Below are positions 55,794 to 62,925 of a DNA stretch of 64,000 nucleotides, piece after piece; position 1 is the first letter of the stretch; each line of letters begins with the position of its first letter. The DNA comes from Actinomycetota bacterium (GTDB taxonomy: Bacteria > Actinomycetota > Acidimicrobiia > Acidimicrobiales > Iamiaceae), in NCBI GenBank assembly GCA_016185275.1, contig JACPNX010000021.1:1-64000 (forward strand). Direction: 5' to 3'. Below the pieces are notes generated by a model. That model was not told the DNA's origin, searched no databases, and saw only the letters and a list, made by a program, of their open reading frames with translations. The translations under genes and the position numbers were made by a program.

Positions 55794-57104
55794 ATGTTCG
55801 ACGATCGGAGGGGCTACGCCAGGGAGGTCGGGAGCCGTATCGACGCCTCCCCGACCCCGTACCACGCGGTCGCCACCGCGCAGGCGACGCTCGAGCGCGC
55901 CGGGTTCCGCCGCCTCGACGTCGCCCTGCCCTGGTCCGCCGCCGATGTGGCCCGCGGCTTCGTCGCCGAGGGCGGGACGCTCGTCGCATGGGCCGCGGGC
56001 GACGACCCCGGCGCCGCGGTGCCGTTCGACCTTGCCGGCGCCCACACCGACAGCCCGAACCTGCGCATCCGGCCCCAACCCGACACGGGCCGGGCCGGCT
56101 GGCGGCAGGTGGCCGTCGAGGTCTACGGGGGCGCGCTGTTGAACTCGTGGCTGGACCGCGACCTCGGCGTGGCCGGGCGCGTGGCCGTACGCCGCACCCG
56201 CGGGGGCCCGGCCGAGCTGCGGCTGTTCCACGTCGACCGGCCGGTCATGCGGGTGCCCCAGCTCGCCATCCACCTCGACCGGGACGTCAACGAGCGCGGC
56301 CTGCAGCTCAACAAGCAGCTCCACATGGCTGCGGTGCTCGGCCTCGGCGACGAGCGCCCCGGCGCCTTCCGCCGCCTGGTGGCCGAGACGCTCGACGTCT
56401 CCCCGGACGATGTCGTGTCGTGGGACGCCATGGCCGTCGACACGGCACCGTCCACCCTGGCCGGCCTCGGCGAGGACCTGCTCAGCGCGCCCCGCATCGA
56501 CAACCAGGTCTCGTGCATCGCGGCCGTCGACGCGCTGGTGGCCGCGGGCGAGCGCGACGGTCGAGGGACGACCGCCGCCATCTCGCTCTTCGACCACGAG
56601 GAGGTCGGGTCCACCTCGGCCACCGGGGCCGACGGCGTGCTGCTGGCCGGCGTGCTGGAGCGGATCGTCCTGGCCCGCGGCGGCTCCCGCCAGGAGCACC
56701 TGCGGGCACTCGCGGCCAGCCGGTGCGCATCGGCCGACGGCGCGCACGCCACCCATCCCAACTACGCCGAGCGCCACGAACCCGGCCACTGGATCCGCGC
56801 CGGCGCCGGTCCCGTCGTCAAGGTCAACGTCAACCAGCGCTACGCCACCGACGCCGCCACCCAGGCCGAGTTCGAGATCGCGGCCGATGCGGCGGGGGTG
56901 CCCGTGCAGCGGTTCTCCAGCAGGGGTGACATGCCCTGCGGCTCGACCATCGGCCCCCTCACCGCGGCCCGCTCGGGCATGCGCACGGTGGACGTCGGCG
57001 TCGCTCAGCTCGCCATGCACTCGGCGCGCGAGCTGTGTGGGGCCGACGACCCCGCCCAGCTCGCGGCCGCGCTCACGGAGTGGCTGGCCGGCGCGGGCCG
57101 CTGA
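55794..57104 (+). CDS. M18 family aspartyl-type aminopeptidase
   Basis: 436 residues from ATG 55794 (MFDDRRGYAREVGSRIDAS). It is a di-zinc exopeptidase of the M18 family, forming large tetrahedral complexes in characterised members. Metal and catalytic blocks: FDLAGAHTDSPNLRIRP (His, Asp), EVYGGALLNSWLDRDLGVAG, HLDRDVNERGLQLNKQLHM, SAPRIDNQVSCIAAV, LFDHEEVGSTSATGADG (catalytic Glu pair), SADGAHATHPNYAERHEP (His), and FSSRGDMPCGSTIGPLTA. It removes N-terminal residues, often acidic ones, in the cytoplasm. The start is set by the TATGGT -10 seven nt upstream. The J-domain gene begins 3 nt after the stop. Confidence 0.92.
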   Translation: MFDDRRGYAREVGSRIDASPTPYHAVATAQATLERAGFRRLDVALPWSAADVARGFVAEGGTLVAWAAGDDPGAAVPFDLAGAHTDSPNLRIRPQPDTGRAGWRQVAVEVYGGALLNSWLDRDLGVAGRVAVRRTRGGPAELRLFHVDRPVMRVPQLAIHLDRDVNERGLQLNKQLHMAAVLGLGDERPGAFRRLVAETLDVSPDDVVSWDAMAVDTAPSTLAGLGEDLLSAPRIDNQVSCIAAVDALVAAGERDGRGTTAAISLFDHEEVGSTSATGADGVLLAGVLERIVLARGGSRQEHLRALAASRCASADGAHATHPNYAERHEPGHWIRAGAGPVVKVNVNQRYATDAATQAEFEIAADAAGVPVQRFSSRGDMPCGSTIGPLTAARSGMRTVDVGVAQLAMHSARELCGADDPAQLAAALTEWLAGAGR

Positions 57105-57107
57105 TCC

Positions 57108-57698
57108 ATGGACCGGGACGAGGCCGCGCGTGTGCTCGGTGTCGCCGGCGACGCGCCGCCCGAGGACGTCCGGGCCGCGTACCGGCGCCTGATCCGCCGG
57201 CACCATCCCGACACCGCGGGCCCCGGGGACGCGCCGACCGCCACCACCGACGCGTCGCTCGTGATCGAGGCCTGGGGCGTCCTGCGCGCGGCTCCCGGTG
57301 GACCGGCCGAGCCGTCACCGGCGCCGGCGGGACCGGGGGCGGAACCCGTCGCCGAGGGACCGGCTGCGACAGCGGCAGCTTCCGTGTGGGTGGAGGGAGA
57401 CACGGTCCTGCTGCCGTTCGCCCGCGAGGAGGCCTTCCTGCTCCTGCTCGACTGCGCCTCGGACCTCGGCGAGGTCACCTACCTCGATCCCGACCTCGGG
57501 CTGGTCGAGAGCGTCGTCACCTTCGTCGGCACGGGAGCGTGCTCCCTCGTCGTGAGCTTCCAGGGTCGGGCCGACCACATCGACGCCTTCTGCACCGTGG
57601 AGGCGCTCGACGGCGGCCCCGCGCCGAGGGCCGACGCCGTGGCCGACCTCCTGGCCCGCACGGCTCGAGCCCGTCTGGCCGTCAGCCGCCCGGGATGA
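57108..57698 (+). CDS. Short J-domain protein with unknown C-terminal domain
   Basis: 196 residues. Residues 1-62 are a minimal J-domain (DEAARVLGVAGDAPPEDVRAA, RLIRRHHPDTAG) with the HPD tripeptide that stimulates the DnaK ATPase. A Pro/Ala linker (65-95) leads to an alpha-beta domain (about 98-180; VWVEGDTVLLPFAREEAFLLLL, EVTYLDPDLGLVESVVTF) that I do not recognise. There are no zinc fingers, so it is a type III J-protein. It is probably co-transcribed with the aminopeptidase gene 3 nt upstream. Its 3' end overlaps the convergent M23 peptidase gene by 17 bp. Confidence 0.75.
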   Translation: MDRDEAARVLGVAGDAPPEDVRAAYRRLIRRHHPDTAGPGDAPTATTDASLVIEAWGVLRAAPGGPAEPSPAPAGPGAEPVAEGPAATAAASVWVEGDTVLLPFAREEAFLLLLDCASDLGEVTYLDPDLGLVESVVTFVGTGACSLVVSFQGRADHIDAFCTVEALDGGPAPRADAVADLLARTARARLAVSRPG

Positions 57699-59052
57699 CG
57701 CTCGGCTTGGTGCCCGGCGGAGGCGGCGGTGCGGCGAGGTCGACGATCGTCGCGGGATCGATGGGCACGCCGCGGATTCGGGTCTCGAAGTGCAGGTGGG
57801 GCCCGGTCGACAACCCGGTCGAGCCGACGTAGCCCACGACGTCACCGCGCTTGACCGTCTGGCCCGGCTTCACGACGATCCGGCTCTGGTGGGCGAAGAC
57901 CGTGGCCAGCGAGCGGCCGTTCACCATCACCGTCGTCAGCCCGTAGCCCCCACGATCGCCGGCCTGGATCACCAACCCATCGGCCGGCGCCAGGATCGGC
58001 GTGCCCATGCTTGCGGCGAGATCCGTCCCGGCATGGAGGCGCAGGATCCCGAGGATCGGGTGGACCCGCATCCCGAACGGCGAGCTGATGGGCGCCCCGG
58101 GGTTGGGGCTCTGCAGCACGATGCTGCCCGGGACGTAGGCGGGATCCGCGCGCTGCAGCGCGGCGAGCATCTGCTGGATGCCGTCCGAGGACTTCTCCAG
58201 CGCCGTCACCTGGGCGGCGAGGGCGATCTTGCGGATCTGCATCTGCTGGAGCTGCGCCGCCATGGTCAGGAGCTGCTGGTCGGCCTGCCCCCGCAGCAGC
58301 GTCGTGCGCTGCTGGTCGCTGCGAAGCTTGGCGACCGTGGCGGCAACCCTGTCGCGCTGGTCCTGGGCCGCCCTGCGGGAGCGGCTCGACTCGCCGGACG
58401 CTCGAGCGACGGTCTGGCGGGCCGAGGCCAGCTCCGCCAGGAGGCGCTGCTGGCGCTCGACCACCGCGCTCGCGTAGGAGCGGATCGCGCCGATGCGTGA
58501 GCCCGATGCCTTCGGGTCCTGGTCGAGCATCTGGAGGATGGCGTCGAGCGCACCCTGGTTGGCGCTGCCCCGGATGTAGGACTCGACGAGCTGCTCGCGC
58601 AGCGCCCGCTCGGCGTCGGCGAGCCGCCCGCGCGCGCGGCGCAACGCGAGCTGGGCCAGCCGGTCCCGGAAGTCCGCGCGCCGGAGCGCCGCGCGCGACA
58701 CGCGCAGATCACGGTCGGCCGCCGCGACGCGCAGGTCCAGAGCGGCGACCTGACCCAGCAGCTCGTCGCGCCGCTGGCGCGTGGCGTCGACATCGGCGGT
58801 GAGCGCCGCCTCCGCCGCCGAGACCTCGTCGTACTGGCGCTTCAGATCGGAGGCGCTGCCGCCTGGATCCGGCGGAGGGCTCTGCGCCGGGCGGGCGGGC
58901 GCGAGGGTGGCCGTGCGGGCCGCGCCGGCTCGCGCGGCGGGGCCGCCGGCGACCGCGGTGGCCGTCTGGGCGCCAGCCACGACGAGCGCGCCGAGCACGC
59001 CGACGGCGGCCAGCAGGGTTCGGCGGCGGTGCTCGCGAGGGTGGGTCGTCAT
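57682..59052 (-). CDS. Secreted M23 peptidase with N-terminal coiled coil (EnvC-like)
   Basis: 456 residues from ATG 59052 (MTTHPREHRRRTLLAAVG). A signal peptide or anchor spans about 9-36 (RRRTLLAAVGVLGALVVAGAQ). Residues 65-300 form a long coiled coil (DLKRQYDEVSAAEAALTAD, RGRLADAERALREQLVES, SDQQRTTLLRGQADQQLLT). The C-terminal LytM domain (about 325-440) has FGMRVHPILGILRLHAGTDLA with zinc ligands His and Asp, and STGLSTGPHLHFETRIRG with the HxH motif. It cleaves peptidoglycan cross-bridges, or activates amidases if inactive; all ligands look present, so activity is likely. Probably involved in cell separation. Confidence 0.88.
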   Translation of the reverse strand: MTTHPREHRRRTLLAAVGVLGALVVAGAQTATAVAGGPAARAGAARTATLAPARPAQSPPPDPGGSASDLKRQYDEVSAAEAALTADVDATRQRRDELLGQVAALDLRVAAADRDLRVSRAALRRADFRDRLAQLALRRARGRLADAERALREQLVESYIRGSANQGALDAILQMLDQDPKASGSRIGAIRSYASAVVERQQRLLAELASARQTVARASGESSRSRRAAQDQRDRVAATVAKLRSDQQRTTLLRGQADQQLLTMAAQLQQMQIRKIALAAQVTALEKSSDGIQQMLAALQRADPAYVPGSIVLQSPNPGAPISSPFGMRVHPILGILRLHAGTDLAASMGTPILAPADGLVIQAGDRGGYGLTTVMVNGRSLATVFAHQSRIVVKPGQTVKRGDVVGYVGSTGLSTGPHLHFETRIRGVPIDPATIVDLAAPPPPPGTKPSVIPGG

Positions 59053-59314
59053 GGATCGGATCGGGTCGTGACCGGCACCCATCGGCGGGCGCACCCGTCC
59101 CTTGAAGGGACGCCGGTCCAGCCCGGCCCGTGGCGCAGAGCCACCGCAGGCCAGGGAACGTGGCGAAGCCTATGCCGGAACGGTGCTGCGAGCCCAGATC
59201 CGTGGCCGCGGTCGCGGCGCCGCGTCGTCGAAAGAACGCCCGGCCGGCAACTTCATCGAGCCGACATGGCGACCACACTCCGTCGAGGCCCGCATACGTA
59301 GCGCCGCATCGGGG

Positions 59315-59320
59315 TACCCT
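59315..59320 (+). promoter_or_regulatory. Candidate -10 of the GGDEF gene
   Basis: TACCCT lies 33 nt upstream of GTG 59354, which has a GGAG site 5 nt before it. This supports the GTG as the start over in-frame upstream codons. Confidence 0.35.
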
Positions 59321-59353
59321 GGGCGCCAGACGTCGACCCGCCACGGAGCCCTT

Positions 59354-60292
59354 GTGGCCGAGCCCGCCCCGGACATCATCCACCTCGACGGCCATCCGCC
59401 GGCGGGCATCCTGCTCGGCGCGATGGACGCCCTGCCGCAGGCTCTGGCCGTGGTGGACCGGGAGGCCCGCATCGTCGCCACCAACCGGGCATGGCGACGG
59501 CTCGTCACGCCTGAGGACCACGTCGTCGGCGTGTGCGAGGGCGGCGATCTGCTGGCCCACCTGAGGACGGCTCGTCCCGCCCACGCGGCCGTGGCGGACC
59601 ACGTGGCCGACGGCATGCGCCGGGTGCTGGCGTCGCGCACCGAGACCTTCGAGCTGCAGTACGAGGTCGACACGTCAGACGGGGTCCGCTGGTACCTGCT
59701 CACCATCGGCGCCATGCCCGGCGGCGGCGCGGTGGTGACCCGCCAGGACACGACGGTGCACCACAGCGTGCAGGACCTTCTGGCCGAGCTGGCGTTCCAC
59801 GACCCGCTGACCGGCCTGCCGAACCGCATGCTCGTGGTCGACCGGCTCCGGCTGTCGATGCTGCGCGGTTCGCGCACGGGTGAGCGCCCGGCGGTCGTGT
59901 TCTTCGACCTGGACGGGTTCAAGCGGGTCAACGACCGCTTCGGTCACGAGGTGGGCGACCAGCTCCTGGTGCAGGTGGCCCAGCGCCTCCGCCACCACGT
60001 CCGCGACGGCGACACGTGCGGGCGCTGGGGTGGGGACGAGTTCGTCGTGGTGGTCGAGCTCGCCGACCTGGCCGCGGTCGACGGTCTGGTGCGGCGCACG
60101 CTCGAGGTCTTCGAGCAGCCGTTCCTGCTCGGCGACGTGGAGGTCTCCGTCGGCGCCAGCATCGGCGTGGTCGTCGTCCACGCCGACGAGCGAGCCGAGT
60201 CGGTGATGCGCCGCGCCGACGAAGCCATGTACACCGCCAAGCGCAGCCATCGGCCGGTGTGGATCGCACCGGACGTGCTCGTCCGCAACTGA
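59354..60292 (+). CDS. PAS-like / GGDEF diguanylate cyclase
   Basis: 312 residues from GTG 59354. A PAS-like sensor (about 15-140) reads MDALPQALAVVDREARIVATNRAW, then FELQYEVDTSDGVRWYLLTI and GAVVTRQDTT. The GGDEF domain (about 148-305) has FHDPLTGLPNRMLVVDRL, VFFDLDGFKRVNDRFGHEVGDQLL, the intact active-site loop GRWGGDEFVVV and SVGASIGVVVVH. Two GTPs are joined to c-di-GMP; no RxxD inhibitory site is obvious before GGDEF. It is soluble with no membrane helix. It is the active counterpart of the EAL protein at 41.5 kb. Confidence 0.88.
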   Translation: MAEPAPDIIHLDGHPPAGILLGAMDALPQALAVVDREARIVATNRAWRRLVTPEDHVVGVCEGGDLLAHLRTARPAHAAVADHVADGMRRVLASRTETFELQYEVDTSDGVRWYLLTIGAMPGGGAVVTRQDTTVHHSVQDLLAELAFHDPLTGLPNRMLVVDRLRLSMLRGSRTGERPAVVFFDLDGFKRVNDRFGHEVGDQLLVQVAQRLRHHVRDGDTCGRWGGDEFVVVVELADLAAVDGLVRRTLEVFEQPFLLGDVEVSVGASIGVVVVHADERAESVMRRADEAMYTAKRSHRPVWIAPDVLVRN

Positions 60293-60320
60293 GCGGCCCT
60301 CTGCGGTATCGGTGCCTCGG

Positions 60321-60974
60321 TCAGGCCCCGCCCGCGTCTCGCGTAGCGGCGGCGGCGAGGATCGCCTCGACATCGGCGTCCGCGACCGGTGAGAAGTCGT
60401 CGTACCACTGCCCGACGGCGACGAAGCGGGACGGCACGAGGGGGCACCTGAGCTCGTCGACCAGGTCCGCGAGAGCCGCGAGCGCCGATGCGGGAGCGAC
60501 CGGCACGGCCAGCACCACACGGGCCACGCCGCTGGCGCGCACCACGGCGAGGGCGGCCCGGGCCGTGGAACCCGTGGCGATCCCGTCGTCGACCACGACC
60601 GCGGTCCGCCCTGCGAGGGAGACCATGGGCCGGACGGCGCGGTAGCGGGCCGCTCTGGTCGCGACCAGCTCGCGCTCACGCTCGGCGATCTCCCGGAACT
60701 GCCCGGCGGCGACCCGCGAGCTGGCCATGACCGCGGCATCGGCGACTTCCGCGCCGCCCTCGCCGACGGCGCCCATCGCCAGCTCCGCGTGGCCCGGCAC
60801 CCCGACCTTGCGGACCACCGCGACGTCGAGCGCGGCACCGAGCGCGCGGGCCACGACGTCGGCCACCACGACGCCACCGCGGGGAAGGCCGAGCACCACG
60901 GGTCGGGCGCCCCGGAGGTGCTCGAGGCCGGCGGCGAGGCGCCGCCCGGCGTCGTCGCGGTCGCGGTAGCGCAC
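60321..60974 (-). CDS. Phosphoribosyltransferase-family protein
   Basis: 217 residues from GTG 60974 (VRYRDRDDAGRRLAAGLEHL). Type I PRTase fold: PVVLGLPRGGVVVADVVARAL, the DVAVVRKVGVPGHAELAMGAV block with the conserved Lys, and the PRPP loop TAVVVDDGIATGSTARAAL. Proteins of this kind (about 210-230 residues, starting with FRDRxxAGRxLA) are widespread and unassigned; a nucleobase or polyketide-related role is not demonstrated. Upstream in-frame codons are low-complexity and overlap the opposite-strand tryptophanase remnant, so the GTG is preferred. The ribosome site is weak (GGAAGG 12 nt upstream). Confidence 0.8.
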   Translation of the reverse strand: MRYRDRDDAGRRLAAGLEHLRGARPVVLGLPRGGVVVADVVARALGAALDVAVVRKVGVPGHAELAMGAVGEGGAEVADAAVMASSRVAAGQFREIAERERELVATRAARYRAVRPMVSLAGRTAVVVDDGIATGSTARAALAVVRASGVARVVLAVPVAPASALAALADLVDELRCPLVPSRFVAVGQWYDDFSPVADADVEAILAAAATRDAGGA

Positions 60975-61034
60975 GCCCGCGATGATGGCCTTCCGCCGGG
61001 CGACGCGCCCGGCGGCGTGGCGTTGGAGGCGGTC

Positions 61035-61281
61035 GTGCGCACGATCATCGAGCCGTTCCGCATCACGTCGGTGGAACCCATCCGCCTCACCACCCGCCCG
61101 GAGCGCGAGCGGCTTCCCCGCGAGGCGGGCTGGAACGTCTTCGCCCTGCACGCCGAGAGCCACATGGACTTCCTCGTCGAGTGCTCGAGGAGGTGGTCGC
61201 CATGGCGCGCCGGCTACGGGGCCTGCGCATGGTCGAGGAACCGCCCTCCTTGCGCCACTCCACGGCCCGGTTCCCACCCTG
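61035..61281 (+). pseudogene. tnaA: Tryptophanase remnant: N- and C-termini joined, middle deleted
   Basis: From GTG 61035 the frame reads TIIEPFRITSVEPIRLTTRP and EAGWNVFALHAE, which is the N-terminus of tryptophanase/tyrosine phenol-lyase. It passes straight into SHMDFLVE, which belongs near the C-terminus. One base is then missing near 61180, after which the +1 frame continues VLEEVVAMARRLRGLRMVEE and PPSLRHSTARFPPW, the family's C-terminal end. About 370 central residues, including the PLP lysine, are absent. It cannot be functional. It sits head to head with the phosphoribosyltransferase gene. Confidence 0.8.
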
Positions 61282-61525
61282 GACGGCCCTGCCCGGCGAC
61301 CACGTAGCGTCGCAACCATCTTCTTGTGGCCACTGTGAGTGCCGGTGCGGTAGGATGCGCGCCGAGAACAGGCCAGGTGGCGGCAAGTGGGGAGGCGCCA
61401 TGGGGCCGGACCGAGGTCCGGACAGAGAAGGTGGGCCCGCGGCCTCGTGGCGCGGGTCCGGTGGGCGTCGCCGGCCGGGGGCCGGCGGCGGAAGCGGCGT
61501 GGTCGTTGGCAGGAGAGGTGCGAGC

Positions 61526-62764
61526 ATGGCAGCCGAGGCGAAGGACCGCCCCACGCTGGCCGACCTGCGCGCCATCGGGCTGTACGACCCGGCCGCCGAC
61601 GGCGCCGACGTACGGCTCTTCCTCCTGGACTGGCTGGTGGACCTCGGCTGCTCGCTGGAGGAAATGGTGGCGTACAACCGCCAGGGCCGGCTCGCCGTCC
61701 TCGCCGGCGACCGCACCCTGCGGGAGCGCCCGTCGCTCACGGCGGCCGACGTCGCCCGGCGGACGAGGCTGGGCCTGGACGAGGTCGACCGGGTGGCGGC
61801 CGCACTCGGCTACCCCGCGCCCAGCGGCGCCGCCAGCGAGCGACGGTTCGGTGCCCGTGACCTGACCGCCTTCTCGGTCTACGCGCTGGGCACCGCCGTC
61901 CTCAGCGAGGCCGCCATGACCCGGCTCGCGCGTGCCGTCGCGTCTGCCATGGGCGCGCTGGCGGAGGCGGCCAACGAGCTGTTCGTCTCGGAGGTGGAGG
62001 GGCCGCTCCGTCAGCGCGGCTGGTCCGAGCTGGCCTTCGCCAAGGCCAACCTCGATGCTGTCCGGCTGCTGGACGCGCTGCCCGGGATGATGGACGCGCT
62101 GTTCCGGGTCCAGGTCGAGCGGGCCATCGAGGCCTCGCGGACGGCCGGCACGCGCCCCGACCCCGGCGAGGGGACCGCCCTGGCGGTGGCCTTCGTCGAC
62201 CTTGTCGGGTTCACCTCGAGCGCCGACCGCGCACCGGCACGGGACCCGGCCGACCAGGTCGCCGCGTTCGCGACACGCGCGCACGACGTTGCTGCCCGCC
62301 ACGGCGGCCGCGTGGTCCGGGTCGTGGGCGACGAGGCCATGGTCGTGGCGTCCGGACCGGTGGAGGCGTGCCGCATCGCGCTCGAGATGATGGAGGCGTT
62401 CGCCGACGGAGCCACCGGAGCGCCCCGTGCCGCGGTGGCCTACGGCCCGGTGGTCTCCAAGGGCGACCATCACTATGGCGCGGTCGTCAACGTGGCGGCC
62501 CGCGCCGTGGACGAAGCCGTGGCGGGCGAGGTCCTCGTGACGCAGGAGGTCCGCGACGCGGTCGTCGAGGCACCGGCCGAAGCACGCCCCACGCCGAACG
62601 ACGGCACCCGGGGCAACGGAGCCGCCGGTGGCGACGGAGCCGCCGACGTCCCGGTCGACCGGCCTCCGGTCGGGCGCGAGCTCGTGTTCGAGGCGGCCGG
62701 CCGGCGGCACCTCAAGGGCGTCGCCTCGCCGGTCGCGCTCTTCAGCGTCACCCGCCAGCCCTAG
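61526..62764 (+). CDS. Class III adenylate/guanylate cyclase with Rv1264-like N-terminal domain
   Basis: 412 residues from ATG 61526, with AGGAGAGG 7 nt upstream. Residues 1-210 resemble the helical autoinhibitory domain of pH-regulated mycobacterial cyclase Rv1264 (LADLRAIGLYDPA, FLLDWLVDLGCSLEEMVAYNR, RPSLTAADVARRTRLGLDE). The catalytic domain (about 220-410) has both metal aspartates (VAFVDLVGFTSSADR; VVRVVGDEAMVVA), and the transition-state Asn and Arg of GAVVNVAARAVDEA. It makes cAMP, or possibly cGMP, in the cytoplasm; N-terminal pH or fatty-acid control is inferred. A 170-nt stretch upstream holds a possible -10 TAGGAT at 61351 and nothing else I can identify. Confidence 0.85.
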   Translation: MAAEAKDRPTLADLRAIGLYDPAADGADVRLFLLDWLVDLGCSLEEMVAYNRQGRLAVLAGDRTLRERPSLTAADVARRTRLGLDEVDRVAAALGYPAPSGAASERRFGARDLTAFSVYALGTAVLSEAAMTRLARAVASAMGALAEAANELFVSEVEGPLRQRGWSELAFAKANLDAVRLLDALPGMMDALFRVQVERAIEASRTAGTRPDPGEGTALAVAFVDLVGFTSSADRAPARDPADQVAAFATRAHDVAARHGGRVVRVVGDEAMVVASGPVEACRIALEMMEAFADGATGAPRAAVAYGPVVSKGDHHYGAVVNVAARAVDEAVAGEVLVTQEVRDAVVEAPAEARPTPNDGTRGNGAAGGDGAADVPVDRPPVGRELVFEAAGRRHLKGVASPVALFSVTRQP

Positions 62765-62817
62765 CCAGCCCCTGGACGCAGTCACGCCGCGCGCATCAGG
62801 CGATGGTGGGCGACCAG

Positions 62818-62847
62818 CCGGCCGTGGCCCTTGTGGGCGCCGGCCGG
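62818..62847 (+). terminator. Terminator-like hairpin after the cyclase gene
   Basis: CCGGCCGTGGCCC and GGGCGCCGGCCGG pair over 13 positions with one 2-base internal mismatch and a TTGT loop. It lies 54 nt after the stop and upstream of hutH. Confidence 0.5.
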
Positions 62848-62925
62848 GCGACGGTGGCGACACCGGGTCGCGGGACCAGTTGCGCCACCGCGCGGACAGC
62901 GCGCTGCGGGTGCGAGGATGAGCCC

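Noticed and set aside
60975-61319. N-terminal extension of the phosphoribosyltransferase up to 61319
   Set aside because: The extra residues are low-complexity and antisense to the tryptophanase remnant; family members begin at the FRDRxxAG-like block near GTG 60974.
61181-61525. N-terminal extension of the cyclase fusing it to the tryptophanase C-terminal piece
   Set aside because: The frames happen to be continuous, but the join is Gly/Arg-rich filler and a strong ribosome site precedes ATG 61526.
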